Shown in pieces: positions 35,670-45,200 of a DNA stretch of 45,307 nt. Below the pieces are notes generated by a model. The model saw nothing but the letters and a program-made list of their open reading frames with translations. It was not told the DNA's origin and made no database searches. This DNA comes from an uncultured delta proteobacterium. Lineage in GTDB: Bacteria; Myxococcota_A; Polyangia; Polyangiales; Ga0077539. Within the stretch, counting starts at the first letter, position 1; each line of letters begins with the position of its first letter. A program made the position numbers and the translations under genes. The DNA lies in contig CAIMWA010000375.1 in NCBI GenBank assembly GCA_903845045.1, positions 1-45,307 of the forward strand, given 5' to 3'.

Positions 35670-35900
35670 ATGGGCGGTCCGATGTGCGAGAGCTGTGGCA
35701 GGCCGCGGCCCGGGGCGACCGAGGGGCGGTTCTGCGATCGCTGCGCCGACGCGCGGGGCACGCTGCTCCCGTGGGACGAGGTGCATCGCCGCCTCGTCGA
35801 AGAGGAGTTCATGGCCCGCAACGGCATGGGGCGGGCCCAGGCCGACGCCGCCGCGCGCGAGGCCCTCGGGCGCATGCCCGCTTGGAAGGGCCGCCGCTAG
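35670..35900 (+). CDS. Small zinc-ribbon protein
   Basis: A 76-residue protein. CESCGRPRPG and FCDRCADARG give a four-Cys zinc ribbon (CxxC...CxxC). The second half, PWDEVHRRLVEEEFMARNGM then RAQADAAAREALGRMPAWKG, matches the layout of the putative zinc-ribbon family in which a helix pair ends in a MPAWK-like motif. Function is unknown. GGAG lies 7 nt before the ATG at 35670; a second in-frame ATG at 35664 is less well spaced. The TAG stop is 1 bp from the end of the convergent J-like gene. Confidence 0.78.
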   Translation: MGGPMCESCGRPRPGATEGRFCDRCADARGTLLPWDEVHRRLVEEEFMARNGMGRAQADAAAREALGRMPAWKGRR

Positions 35901-35901
35901 C

Positions 35902-36588
35902 TCAGCGCGCCGGGCGGAACCAGGGGTCGTCGACGACGCGAACGTACGCGCCGTAGGCGTCGACGGCGCCCGCGCGACGGAGCGCCGAGGCCGCGCGGAG
36001 CAGCACCGCGGGGTCGTGCGGGGCCGCGAGGCCCGCGAGGTGCCACCACACGGCGGCGTCGACCCAGCGGCCCTCCTGCTCGGCGCTGGCGCCCTCGAGG
36101 GACGCGTGCCCGCGATCCGGAGACGTCTCGAGCTCGGCCCAGCGCGCGAGCACGTCGACGGGACGTCCCACCGCCATCGAGAGCTGCGCCTGCAACACCG
36201 TCAGCAGGAAGCGAAGCTCCGCCGGGGCCGTGTCCTCGTCGACGCCCCGCGGCTGCGGTCCCGACGAGCCCGGGGTGCCCTCGTCGCGCCGCCCCGGGGC
36301 CTGGCGTCCGGCGTCGTAGCGCATGCGCTCGCGCACCGTGCCGAGCACCCGCGCCGCGGTCTGCACCGCCGCGCCGATGGCCTCGACCTTCGGGAGGTAG
36401 TCGCCCAGCGCCCCGTCGGCCTCGAGGAGCTTGTCGACCCAGCGCTGCACGCGCGCGGCCTCGACCTCGATGGTGTCGGCGTCGGCGTCGGGCGAGAGGT
36501 TGAGCACCTCGTAGTGATCGCCGCGGCGCACCCGCGCGAACACCGCGTCGATCTCGTTGCGCTCGCGCAGGGAAAGCGTCGCGTTCAT
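35902..36588 (-). CDS. J-domain-like protein without HPD motif
   Basis: A 228-residue protein. The N-terminal RGDHYEVLNLSPDADADTIE reads like the first helices of a DnaJ domain, but the HPD tripeptide needed to stimulate Hsp70 is absent, so it would not work as a classical co-chaperone. The middle is helical (RVQRWVDKLLEADGAL), followed by a low-complexity linker (APGRRDEGTPGSSGPQPRG) and a C-terminal helical region with WHLAGLAAPHDPAVLLRAAS that resembles TPR packing. The ATG at 36588 is the natural start; the reading frame stays open far upstream only because of composition. It is divergent from the isochorismatase-family gene. Confidence 0.68.
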   Translation of the reverse strand: MNATLSLRERNEIDAVFARVRRGDHYEVLNLSPDADADTIEVEAARVQRWVDKLLEADGALGDYLPKVEAIGAAVQTAARVLGTVRERMRYDAGRQAPGRRDEGTPGSSGPQPRGVDEDTAPAELRFLLTVLQAQLSMAVGRPVDVLARWAELETSPDRGHASLEGASAEQEGRWVDAAVWWHLAGLAAPHDPAVLLRAASALRRAGAVDAYGAYVRVVDDPWFRPAR

Positions 36589-36635
36589 GGTGGGGCTGCT
36601 CACTCCCCCTGTTCGTACCATCGACCGCCGGGGTG

Positions 36636-36641
36636 TAGATA
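36636..36641 (+). promoter_or_regulatory. TANNNA -10-like hexamer before the isochorismatase-family gene
   Basis: TAGATA, preceded by GGTG, lies 19 nt before the ATG at 36661. Between them sits CCTCGCGAGG (36643-36652), a perfect palindrome partly overlapping the ribosome site GGAG (36651-36654). Confidence 0.35.
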
Positions 36642-36660
36642 CCCTCGCGAGGAGCCCCCG

Positions 36661-37317
36661 ATGCAACGCCTCTACGTCGACGTCGACACCCAGCACGACT
36701 TCTGCGCGCCCGACGGCGCCCTCTTCGTCCGCGGCGCCCCGGAGGCCGTGGCCGTCTGCGCGCGCCTGGTGGCCCGGGCCGTGGCCGAGGGCGCGCCGCT
36801 GCTGGGCTCCGTCGACTCGCACGCCCACGACGCGTGGGAATTCGCCACCAACGACCGCCGCGGACCGAACGGTGAGGACCCGCGCTTTCCGCCGCACTGC
36901 GTGAAGGGCACGGCGGGGTGGCTCAAGGTGCCCGGCACGCTGCCCGCGCGGTTCTATTTCGTGCCCGTGGTGCCGCACGCCGACGCCGCCGCGCGCATCC
37001 CCGCGGGCACGCAGGCCGTGTACTTCGAGAAGGAGGTCTACTCGCTCTTCGCGAACCCCAACGCCGCGGCCGTGCTCGACGCCGTCGCGCCGCCCGGGGC
37101 CGTGGAGTTCGTCGTCTTCGGCGTGGCCACGGACTACTGCGTGCGCGCCGCGGCGCTGGGCCTCGCAGCGTGGATCACGGAGCGTCCGTCGCACGCCGGA
37201 TCGCGCGTTGCCGTGGTCACCGACGCCATCGCCGCGGTCACCGACGACGGCGGACGCGCGGCCCTCGCGGAGCTCGCCGGTGCCGGCGTCGAGCTGGTGA
37301 CGAGCGCGTCGCTCTAG
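36661..37317 (+). CDS. Isochorismatase-family hydrolase, nicotinamidase-like
   Basis: A 218-residue protein. The catalytic triad of the family is present: Asp9 in VDVDTQHDFC, Lys124 in VYFEKEVYSLFANP and Cys160 in GVATDYCVRAA. The metal-binding segment SVDSHAHDAWEF resembles that of nicotinamidases (Asp and two His), followed by FPPHCVKGTAGW. Nicotinamide deamidation for NAD salvage is the best guess, but other amides are possible in this family. GGAG lies 6 nt before the ATG. Its TAG stop shares the CTAG at 37314-37317 with the stop of the convergent pyruvate kinase gene. Confidence 0.85.
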   Translation: MQRLYVDVDTQHDFCAPDGALFVRGAPEAVAVCARLVARAVAEGAPLLGSVDSHAHDAWEFATNDRRGPNGEDPRFPPHCVKGTAGWLKVPGTLPARFYFVPVVPHADAAARIPAGTQAVYFEKEVYSLFANPNAAAVLDAVAPPGAVEFVVFGVATDYCVRAAALGLAAWITERPSHAGSRVAVVTDAIAAVTDDGGRAALAELAGAGVELVTSASL

Positions 37318-38717
37318 CTCGCCGGCAGCGTGTAGAGCACGAAGGACTTCGTTCCGCTCTCGCGCTGGCTCCCGTGCACGATGCCGATGGTCTCGCCGTC
37401 GGCCACCGCGAGGGTCTCGCGGGCGATGCGCACGGCGTAGGCGATGACCTCGGCGGGCGTCTCGGGCAGCGCGTGCACCACCGGGATCACGCCCCACTGC
37501 AACGCCATGCGCTGCGCGATCTCGCGCCGCGCCGTCACCGCGACGATGGGCGCGCGCGGGCGGAACTCGGCCACCATGTTCGCCGTGTGTCCCGCCGTCG
37601 TGTAGACGACGAGGGCGGCCATGCGCGCGTGCCGTGACGTGAGCGATGCCGCGGCGGCGCAGGCGTTGGTGAAGTCCCACTCGGCCGTCGTCACCGGCGG
37701 CTCGGTGAGCTCGCGGTACAGCGCCGACCCCTCGATCTCGCGGGCGATGGAGTCCATCATCTGCACCGCGAGCACCGGGTACTTGCCGCTCGCCGTCTCG
37801 CCCGAGAGCATCACCACGTCGGTGGCGTCGAGCACCGCGTTGGCCACGTCGGCGGCCTCGGCGCGCGTGGGCCGCGGCGAGCTCGTCATGGACTCGAGCA
37901 TCTGCGTCGCCGTCACCACGAGCTTGCGGTGCCGGTTCGCCAGCATGATCGCCTGCTTCTGCACCAGCGGGACCTTCTCGGGGCCGAGCTCCACGCCGAG
38001 GTCGCCGCGGGCCACCATGATGCCCTCGGACACCTCGATGATGGCCTCGAGCAGGTCCACGGCCTCGGGCTTCTCGATCTTCGCGATGAGCGGCACGTCG
38101 GGACCCACCGCGCGCCGCGCCTCGTGCAGGTCGTTGGGGTGCCGCACGAAGGAGAGCGCCAGGTAGTCGACGCCGAGCTCCTTCGCGAGCAGCGCGTCTT
38201 GATGGTCCTTCGGCGTGAGCGCGGGCACCGAGAGCTTGGCGCCGGGGAGGTTGATGCCCTTGCGGTCCGACAGCTTGCCGCCGATCTCGACGACGCAGCG
38301 CGTGTCCTCGCCCTCGATGGCGACGACCCGCATGCGCAGCAGGCCGTCGTCGAGGAGGATCGGGTCGCCCGCGCGCAGGTCGCGCCACAGCGGGTACGTG
38401 ACGCCGACGCCCTCGATGCTGCCGAGCACGTCGCGCGTCGTGAGCGTGAAGGGCTGCCCCTCTTCGAGCATCACCGGCCCGCCCTCGAAGGTCCGGCAGC
38501 GGATCTTCGGTCCCGAGAGGTCGCCGAGGATCGCCACCTCGCGGCCCATGCGCGCCGCCGCCTCGCGGATCGTGCGCACCGCACCGCGATGGTCGTCGGG
38601 CACGCCGTGCGAGAAGTTCACCCGAAAGCCGTCCACGCCCGCCGACAGCAACGCCTCGACCACCGCGGGCTCGCGGCTCGCAGGTCCGACCGTCGCAAGG
38701 ATCTTCACTCTCCGCAT
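37314..38717 (-). CDS. pyk: Pyruvate kinase
   Basis: A 467-residue protein starting MRRVKILATVGPASREP; an ATG four codons upstream (38729) is the alternative. Family motifs in order: FRVNFSHG, GDLSGPKIRC, LSVPALTPKDHQDALLAKEL, LSFVRHPNDL, IAKIEKPEAVDLLEAI, MVARGDLGVELGPEKVPLVQ (metal and substrate site), TATQMLESM and MLSGETASGKYP. The C-terminal domain (ALVVYTTAGHTANMVAEFRP) is complete. It makes pyruvate and ATP from phosphoenolpyruvate and ADP. A DUF2804 gene starts 49 bp away in the opposite direction. Regulation cannot be read. Confidence 0.96.
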   Translation of the reverse strand: MRRVKILATVGPASREPAVVEALLSAGVDGFRVNFSHGVPDDHRGAVRTIREAAARMGREVAILGDLSGPKIRCRTFEGGPVMLEEGQPFTLTTRDVLGSIEGVGVTYPLWRDLRAGDPILLDDGLLRMRVVAIEGEDTRCVVEIGGKLSDRKGINLPGAKLSVPALTPKDHQDALLAKELGVDYLALSFVRHPNDLHEARRAVGPDVPLIAKIEKPEAVDLLEAIIEVSEGIMVARGDLGVELGPEKVPLVQKQAIMLANRHRKLVVTATQMLESMTSSPRPTRAEAADVANAVLDATDVVMLSGETASGKYPVLAVQMMDSIAREIEGSALYRELTEPPVTTAEWDFTNACAAAASLTSRHARMAALVVYTTAGHTANMVAEFRPRAPIVAVTARREIAQRMALQWGVIPVVHALPETPAEVIAYAVRIARETLAVADGETIGIVHGSQRESGTKSFVLYTLPAS

Positions 38718-38766
38718 GGGCGCGACCATCGCACGCGCGCGGCGGACTGTGATAGGCCCACGAGCC

Positions 38767-39756
38767 GTGACGACGCTGGCCGACGCCCCGAGCTCGCTCC
38801 TCGACCCGTATGGAACGCTGCAGCCCTTCGGTCGCTACCGAGGCGCCATCGCCGACACCGGCACCGGCACCTGGGACCGCCCGTCCTTCGGCGCGCGCCG
38901 CCGCCTCCAACGCAAGTCGTGGATCTACGCCGGCGTCTTCCACCCGGACTTCATGCTCGGGTGGGCCATCGCCGACGTCGGCTACCTCGGCACGGCGTTC
39001 CTCTACGTCTACGACCGCGCGCGCCGCGTCATGGCCGAGGAGAAGGTCGAGCTCCCCTTCGGCTTCGAGCAGCATTTCGTGCCGTCGCTGCACGCGCACT
39101 GGTCGCTCGGCATCGGGCGGCGACGGTGGATCGCGGCGCCCGACGGCGACGGACTGCGCCTCGCGGCCGAGGGCGAGCGCGTGTCCTGCGAGCTCGCGTT
39201 CCCGTCGCTCGCGGGCGGCATGAGCGCCCTCGCGCCGAGCCGCCACCGCCCGTTCAACTACACGTACAAGCGTCTCTGCGCCGAGGTGAAGGTCCGCGCG
39301 CGGCTCGACGATCGCACCTTCGAGCACACGCTCCCCGCGGGCGGCGCCATCGACTTCACGCTGGGCTATCCCCCCCGCAACACTCGCTGGAACTGGGCGT
39401 GCCTCCAGGGCACCACGGAAGACGGCACGGCCTTCGGCATCAACCTCGTCGCGCACTTCAACGACCAGCTCGAGAACGTGATGTGGATCGGCGACGAGAT
39501 GGTCCCGCTGGGCAGCTCGGAGTTCACCTTCGAGCCGCCGGCCGAGGCGCGACCGTGGCGCGTGCGCGTGCCCGGCGACGGCGTCGACCTCGCGTTCACG
39601 CCCGAGGGAGCGCGCCGCGACCGCAAGAATTTCGGGGTGCTGGCGCACGACTTCGTGCAGCCCTTCGGGCGCTTCGAGGGCACCGTGACGCACCGCGGCC
39701 GAGCGCTGCGCGTCGAGGGTTTCGGCGTCGTCGAAGATCACGTCTCGCGCTGGTGA
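38767..39756 (+). CDS. DUF2804-family protein
   Basis: A 329-residue protein with a GTG start. The stretch PFGRYRGAIADTGTGTWDRP followed by RRRLQRKSWIYAGVFHPDFM and AIADVGYLGTAFLYVYDRA fits the DUF2804 family, as do FNYTYKRLCAEVKVRARLDD and PRNTRWNWACLQG. Length is normal for the family. No signal peptide. The family is thought to be related to lipocalin-like/AttH-type beta-barrels, with function unknown. The GTG is chosen because the domain begins 15-20 residues after it; the frame stays open upstream antisense to pyk. It is followed by cbs after 49 bp and may share a transcript with it. Confidence 0.82.
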   Translation: MTTLADAPSSLLDPYGTLQPFGRYRGAIADTGTGTWDRPSFGARRRLQRKSWIYAGVFHPDFMLGWAIADVGYLGTAFLYVYDRARRVMAEEKVELPFGFEQHFVPSLHAHWSLGIGRRRWIAAPDGDGLRLAAEGERVSCELAFPSLAGGMSALAPSRHRPFNYTYKRLCAEVKVRARLDDRTFEHTLPAGGAIDFTLGYPPRNTRWNWACLQGTTEDGTAFGINLVAHFNDQLENVMWIGDEMVPLGSSEFTFEPPAEARPWRVRVPGDGVDLAFTPEGARRDRKNFGVLAHDFVQPFGRFEGTVTHRGRALRVEGFGVVEDHVSRW

Positions 39757-39805
39757 AGCGCCCCGCGGCCGTGGTAGGAGCGCGCCGCGAAGGAGCGGTG
39801 AAGCG

Positions 39806-41197
39806 ATGATGCACGGCGCGAAGGCGAACATTCTCGATGCGGTGGGCGGCACGCCGATCGTGCGGCTCAACCGCGTGGTCCCGGCGGACCTGGCGGCGGA
39901 GATCTACGTCAAGTGCGAGTACCTGAACCCGGCGGGTTCGATGAAGGACCGCATCGGGATCAACATCATCAACCGCGCCGAGGCTGAAGGGCGGCTCAAG
40001 CCCGGCGGCACCATCGTCGAGGCCACCAGCGGCAACACCGGCGCGGGCCTCGCCATGGTGGCCGCGGTGCGCGGCTACCGGTGCATCTTCGTGATGCCCG
40101 ACAAGATGTCGCAGGAGAAGATCTCGTCGCTGCGCGCGTGGGGCGCCAAGGTCGTCGTGTGCCCCACCGCCGTCGAGCCCGCGGACCCGCGGAGCTACTA
40201 CTCGGTGGCGCGGCGGCTGTCCGAGGAGACGCCCAACGCGATCCTCGCGAACCAGTATCACAACCCGGCGAACCCCGAGGCCCACTACCTCTCCACGGGC
40301 CCCGAGATCTGGGCGCAGACCAACGGCGAGATCGACGCCTTCGTGTCGGGCATGGGCACCGGCGGGACGCTCTCGGGCACCGGCCGCTACCTCAAGGAGA
40401 AGAACCCCGCGATCCAGATCGTCGGCGTCGATCCGGTGGGCAGCGTCTACTACGACTTCGTGAAGCACGGCATGGTGACCCGCGCGTTCACCTACAAGGT
40501 CGAGGGCATCGGCGAGGACTTCTTCCCGTCCACGATGAACCTGAAGATCCTCGACGACTGCGTGCGCGTCGACGACCGCGAGTGCTTCATGATGACGCGC
40601 GACCTCGTGCGCCTCGAGGGCATCTACTGCGGCGGATCCTGCGGCGCGGCGGTGGCCGGCGCGATCAAGTGGGCGCGCAGCCGCAACAAGAAGGAGCGCA
40701 TCCTGGTGTTGCTCCCCGACAGCGCGAGCCGCTACCTCACGAAGATCTTCAACGACGAGTGGATGCGCGAGAACGGCTTCGGCGGCTCCGAGCCCATGCT
40801 CGGCACGGTGCGCGAGATGCTCGAGATGCGCCCGCAGACCCTCGTCACGACGCGCTCCGACGACACGCTCCGCAACGTCATCGCGAAGATGAAGTCGCAC
40901 GACATCTCGCAGCTCCCGGTGGTGGACGGCACGCACATCCGCGGCATCGTCACCGAGGTCGACGTGCTCCGTAACCTCGTCTCCGGCGAGGCGAACATGG
41001 ACGGCACCATCGAGAACATCCTCGACAGCGACTACGCCACGGTGACGCCGGACACGCGCGTCGACCTGCTGCAGGGCGTGCTGGCCGAGGCGAAGGTGGC
41101 GCTGGTGAGCGACGGTGAGCGCCTGCTCGGCCTCGTGACGAAGATCGACCTCATCGACTACCTCTCGCGCCGCGTCTCCGAGAACGCGGGCAACTGA
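39806..41197 (+). CDS. cbs: Cystathionine beta-synthase with CBS-domain pair
   Basis: A 463-residue protein. The PLP enzyme core has Lys47 in NPAGSMKDRIGI, the EATSGNTGAGLAM loop, MPDKMSQEKISSLRAWGA and the GGTLSGTGRYLKEKNP motif. The C-terminal 110 residues are two CBS modules (LVTTRSDDTLRNVIAKM; ATVTPDTRVDLLQGVL) that may bind adenosyl ligands. There is no N-terminal haem domain, as in most bacterial forms. It condenses serine and homocysteine to cystathionine. The ATG at 39806 is followed by a second ATG; GGAG lies 10 nt upstream of the first. A threonine-dehydrogenase-like gene starts 14 bp downstream. Confidence 0.93.
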   Translation: MMHGAKANILDAVGGTPIVRLNRVVPADLAAEIYVKCEYLNPAGSMKDRIGINIINRAEAEGRLKPGGTIVEATSGNTGAGLAMVAAVRGYRCIFVMPDKMSQEKISSLRAWGAKVVVCPTAVEPADPRSYYSVARRLSEETPNAILANQYHNPANPEAHYLSTGPEIWAQTNGEIDAFVSGMGTGGTLSGTGRYLKEKNPAIQIVGVDPVGSVYYDFVKHGMVTRAFTYKVEGIGEDFFPSTMNLKILDDCVRVDDRECFMMTRDLVRLEGIYCGGSCGAAVAGAIKWARSRNKKERILVLLPDSASRYLTKIFNDEWMRENGFGGSEPMLGTVREMLEMRPQTLVTTRSDDTLRNVIAKMKSHDISQLPVVDGTHIRGIVTEVDVLRNLVSGEANMDGTIENILDSDYATVTPDTRVDLLQGVLAEAKVALVSDGERLLGLVTKIDLIDYLSRRVSENAGN

Positions 41198-41211
41198 CGA
41201 GGACGCCGCCC

Positions 41212-42231
41212 ATGGCACCTCCTCCGGTCGCACTCATCACCGGCGCCAACGGCGAGATCGGTCGGTCGCTCCTCGAGCGGCTGCACCAGGAAGGCCGCTA
41301 CCGCGTCGTCACGCTGGACCTCACGCCGCTGCCGGAGCGCTTCCGGCCGATGTGCCACGAGACCTACGCGGGCAACATCCTCGACCGCTACCTGCTCGAC
41401 CAGCTCGCGGCGCACCACGAGATCGAGGTGGTGTTCCACCTCGCGGCGCTGCTCTCGACGCGCGGCGAGCGCGACCCGGACCTCGCGCACCAGATCAACG
41501 TCGAGGGCACGCTGCACCTCATGCGCATGGCGCAGCAGCAGTCGTCGCGGCTCGGGCGTCCGGTGCGGTTCATCCTCCCGAGCTCCATCGCCGTGTACGG
41601 CGTACCGACGCTCGACGCCAAGGCCGCGCAGCCCCGCGTGCGCGAGGACCAGTTCCTCGAGCCCATCACCATGTACGGGTGCAACAAGCTCTACTGCGAG
41701 CACCTGGGGCGCTACTTCATGCGCCACTACCGCTCCGTCGGCGCGTCGAACAACGCGCGCCTCGACTTCCGCGCGATCCGCTTCCCCGGCCTCGTGTCGG
41801 CGGACACCGTGCCCTCCGGCGGCACCAGCGACTTCGGCCCGGAGATGCTGCACGCCGCGGCGCAGGGGCGTCCGTACCAGTGCTTCGTGGGACCCGACGC
41901 GCGGCTGCCGTTCATGGCGATGCCCGACGCGGTGCGCGCGCTGCTCACGCTGCTCGACGCGGACCGCGGAGCGCTGTCGCTGCCGAGCTACAACGTCGGC
42001 GCGTTCTCGCTGTCGGCGCAGGAGTTCGCGGACCGCGTGCGCAGGCATTTCCCCGACGCGGCGATCACCTTCGAGCCCGACGCGGCGCGCGCGCGCATCG
42101 TCGACTCGTGGCCCGCCGACGTCGACGACACGCAGGCCCGCGCCGACTGGGGCTGGAGCCCGATCTACGACCTCGACCGCGCCTTCGACGAGTACCTCGT
42201 ACCCGCAGTGCGCAGCCGCTACGCGCGGTGA
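41212..42231 (+). CDS. SDR-family L-threonine 3-dehydrogenase-like protein
   Basis: A 339-residue protein. The NAD site is GANGEIGRSLLERL (GxxGxIG). The pattern HLAALLSTRGERDPDLAHQI, PSSIAVYG, MYGCNKLYCE (catalytic Tyr and Lys), FPGLVSADTVPSGGTSDF and LPFMAMPDAVRALL, and the end RARIVDSWPADVDDTQARAD then WGWSPIYDLD, is that of SDR-type L-threonine 3-dehydrogenases; these oxidise threonine to 2-amino-3-ketobutyrate. Sugar-nucleotide epimerases have the same fold, but the SWP...WGW end is specific for the threonine group. No 2-amino-3-ketobutyrate ligase gene is in the window. It lies 14 bp after cbs. Confidence 0.83.
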   Translation: MAPPPVALITGANGEIGRSLLERLHQEGRYRVVTLDLTPLPERFRPMCHETYAGNILDRYLLDQLAAHHEIEVVFHLAALLSTRGERDPDLAHQINVEGTLHLMRMAQQQSSRLGRPVRFILPSSIAVYGVPTLDAKAAQPRVREDQFLEPITMYGCNKLYCEHLGRYFMRHYRSVGASNNARLDFRAIRFPGLVSADTVPSGGTSDFGPEMLHAAAQGRPYQCFVGPDARLPFMAMPDAVRALLTLLDADRGALSLPSYNVGAFSLSAQEFADRVRRHFPDAAITFEPDAARARIVDSWPADVDDTQARADWGWSPIYDLDRAFDEYLVPAVRSRYAR

Positions 42232-42260
42232 AATCGATACCTGCGCCCGGTGCGCTGGCG

Positions 42261-42266
42261 TAGCAT
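42261..42266 (+). promoter_or_regulatory. TANNNT -10-like hexamer before the second kinase-ATPase
   Basis: TAGCAT lies 18 nt before the ATG at 42285 in a 53-bp gap. No SD is recognisable. Confidence 0.35.
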
Positions 42267-42284
42267 CCTGCGCCGAAGCGCCGG

Positions 42285-45200
42285 ATGACCGTCCAGAGTC
42301 CCCACCGCCTCGGCCGCTACCTCGTGACGCGACGCCTCGGCGTCGGCGGGATGGCCGAGGTGTTCCTCGCGCGGTCCCGCGGCGCCGAGGGCATCGACAA
42401 GTCCCTGGTGGTGAAGCGCATCCTCCCGGACTACGCGGAGAACCCGCACTTCCGCACGATGTTCGTGGACGAGGCGCGCGTCGCGATGCGCCTGAACCAC
42501 CCGAACCTGGTGCAGGTGTACGGCTTCGAGTCCGACGGCCCGACGCTGCTGCTCATCATGGAGCACATCGACGGCCCGGACCTTGGGCTGCTGCTGGCGA
42601 TGGCGCACCGCGCGAGCGAGCGGATGCCGCACGTGGTGGCGGCGCTGATCCTCCGGGACCTGGCGCGGGCGCTCCACTACGCGCACGAGCGCCTCGACGA
42701 GCAGGGTCGTCCGCTCGAGATCGTGCACCGCGACGTGTCGCCGGCGAACGTGCTGCTCTCCTACGAGGGGGCGGTGAAGCTCGGTGATTTCGGCATCGCC
42801 CACGCGCGCTCGGCGTCGTCCCTCGAGAGCGGGCTCGTGCAGGGCAAGTACGGGTACATGGCCCCGGAGCAAGCGCGCGGCGAGCCCGTGGACCGGCGCG
42901 CCGACGTCTTCGCGTTGGGCGTGCTGCTTCTCGAGATGCTCACCGGGCGGCCATGGTTCGCCGACGTGCCCGACGCGCAGACGCTGCTCGCGCAGGTGCG
43001 TCAGGAGCGTCTGCCCGATCCCGACGTGCTCGCGCCGGACGCGCCCGAAGCCCTGCGCGCCATCGTGCGCCGTGCGATGCGCCCGCGCCGCGAGGACCGC
43101 TTCGCGACGGCGAAGGCGATGCTCCTCGCGCTGAACCCATACCTGCACGAGGCCGAGCAGGACCCGGAAGCCCCGACGCCGGAGCAGTGGCTCGAGAAGG
43201 TGATGCCGCGGGGCCCAGCGGGGCGCTGGTCGAGCATTCCGCCGATGGACGGATCCACGGACCCGGGGCTCGCTCCGGGGGGCGTGCGCACCGCCGCGTT
43301 CGGCCCGCTGGACGACGCCGCGAGCGCCGTGGCCGCCGAGGGCCTCGCCGCCAACGTCACCATGCCCGAGCTCGTGGTGATGTCTGCGATGGCGCCGGAC
43401 AAGCGTCCTGCGCGGAGCGAGGCCGTGGGCGCCGTGCGCGAGCGGCTCAACGTCGCCGTGCTCGTCGGCAGGCTCTCGCGTCCCGCGCGGTCGCCGGAGA
43501 CCCGCGCCCTCGCGGCGCTCATCGACGGCGTCGCCTTCAAGGCCGACGCGACCCTCGAGTGGAACGCCGAGGACCGCTTCACGCTGCTCGTCGGCGTGCT
43601 GCGCCCGCAGGTCGATGATCCGCTTCGCGCCGCGCGCCTCGCCCTCGACCTGCTCGACGCCGCGCACACCCTCGCGGCGGACCTCGAGAGCGTCGACGAG
43701 GCGCTCCTCGAGTTCGCGCCGACGCTCGCGCTGGGCCTCGCGCGCGGCCTCGTGTCGTGCGTCTTCGACGCCGACGGCTCGCCGTTGCGCTTCGAGCCCG
43801 TGGACGACGCGCTGCCCATCGCCGAGGCCCTGGCCGTGGCCGCGCGCCCCGGCGAGGCGCTGCTGGGGGCCGCCCTCGCCCGCTTCGTGCGTCGCGCGTT
43901 CGTGCTCCGCGAGGCGACGCCGCGGGGGGCCGCGCTGGGTCGTGCGTGGGCCCTGGAGCGCCTGCGCGGGCGCGCGGAGCGTGACACCTCCGCCGAGGTG
44001 CAGGGCTTCGCGCTGCTTGGACGGGAGGGTCCGCTGGCGGCGTTGCGCGAGGCGCTCGACGCCGTCGTCGCGAGCGAGGTGGGCGCCGCGCGGCGCGTCG
44101 TGGGCGAGCTCGGCGCGGGCAAGTCGACGGTGCTCGGAGCCTTCGCCGAGGGTCTTCGCGGCGTCGACGGCGGCGCGCGCGTGCTTCGCGTCGAGGGCAC
44201 GCTGGGCGCGAGCCGAACGCCCTTCGCGCTGGTGGCGCAGCTCTTCCAGATGGTCATGGCGCGGGACGGCGGCACCGCGCCGGAGCCCCTCGACGAAGCG
44301 GGCCTCGAGGCGGCGCTCGAGCGCGCGGGAGATCAGTGGGGCGCGGGTACCCTCGGACGCCGCGCGGCGCTGCGGGCGCTGCGGGTGTGCCTCGGCCTCG
44401 AGGCCGCCGAGGCCCTCGCCGAGGGAGCCATCATCCGCGAGCTCGCGCTGGTGCTGCGGCCGCTGCTCACGGCGTCGGCCCGCGAAGCGCCGGTGGTGCT
44501 GCTCGTCGACGGCCTCGAGCTGGCCGACGACCCGAGCCGCGCGCTGCTCGCCGACCTCGCGCGCCGTCCGCCGTCGGCGCCGGTACTGGTGGTGCTCGCG
44601 CTCCGCGACGACGACGCGCTGCAGCGGGAGCTCGGCGGCGTGCCCGAGATCGCCGTCGGTCCCCTCGACATGGAGGCGCGGCGCAGGCTCATCGCGCAGT
44701 CGCTCGGCGCCGACCACGCCAGCGACGCGCTCGTGGCCGAGGTGAGCGCCGTCGTCGGCGGCAACCCCCTCGCGCTCCTCGAGGTCGTCGAGGCCCTCAA
44801 CGAGCGCGAGCGCGTGTGCGCCCGGCCGATGCTCGACGGCGACGGCGAGATCGTCGCCGACCTCGCGACGGACGAGCGCGGCGAGTCGCTGCTCCCGGGC
44901 ACCCTCGACGAGGTGCTGGCCGCGCGCATCGACGCCATGCCGCCGGCAGGCCGCACGCTGCTGCGCTGGTGCGCGCTCTGCGAGGCCGACCTCACGGGTC
45001 CCCTCGTCGACGCCTTCGGGTCCGCCGAGGGACCGCGGCTCCGCGCCCGGCTCGTGGCCGACGGCATCCTCGTCGAGTCCTCCGGCTCCCGCGCCGACGG
45101 GTCGTCGCTGACCTTCGCGCACCCCGCGATGCGCCGAATCCTGCGCGCCGCGCTGGACCCGACGGCGCTGCCCGCGATGCACGCGCGCATCGCCGAGGTG

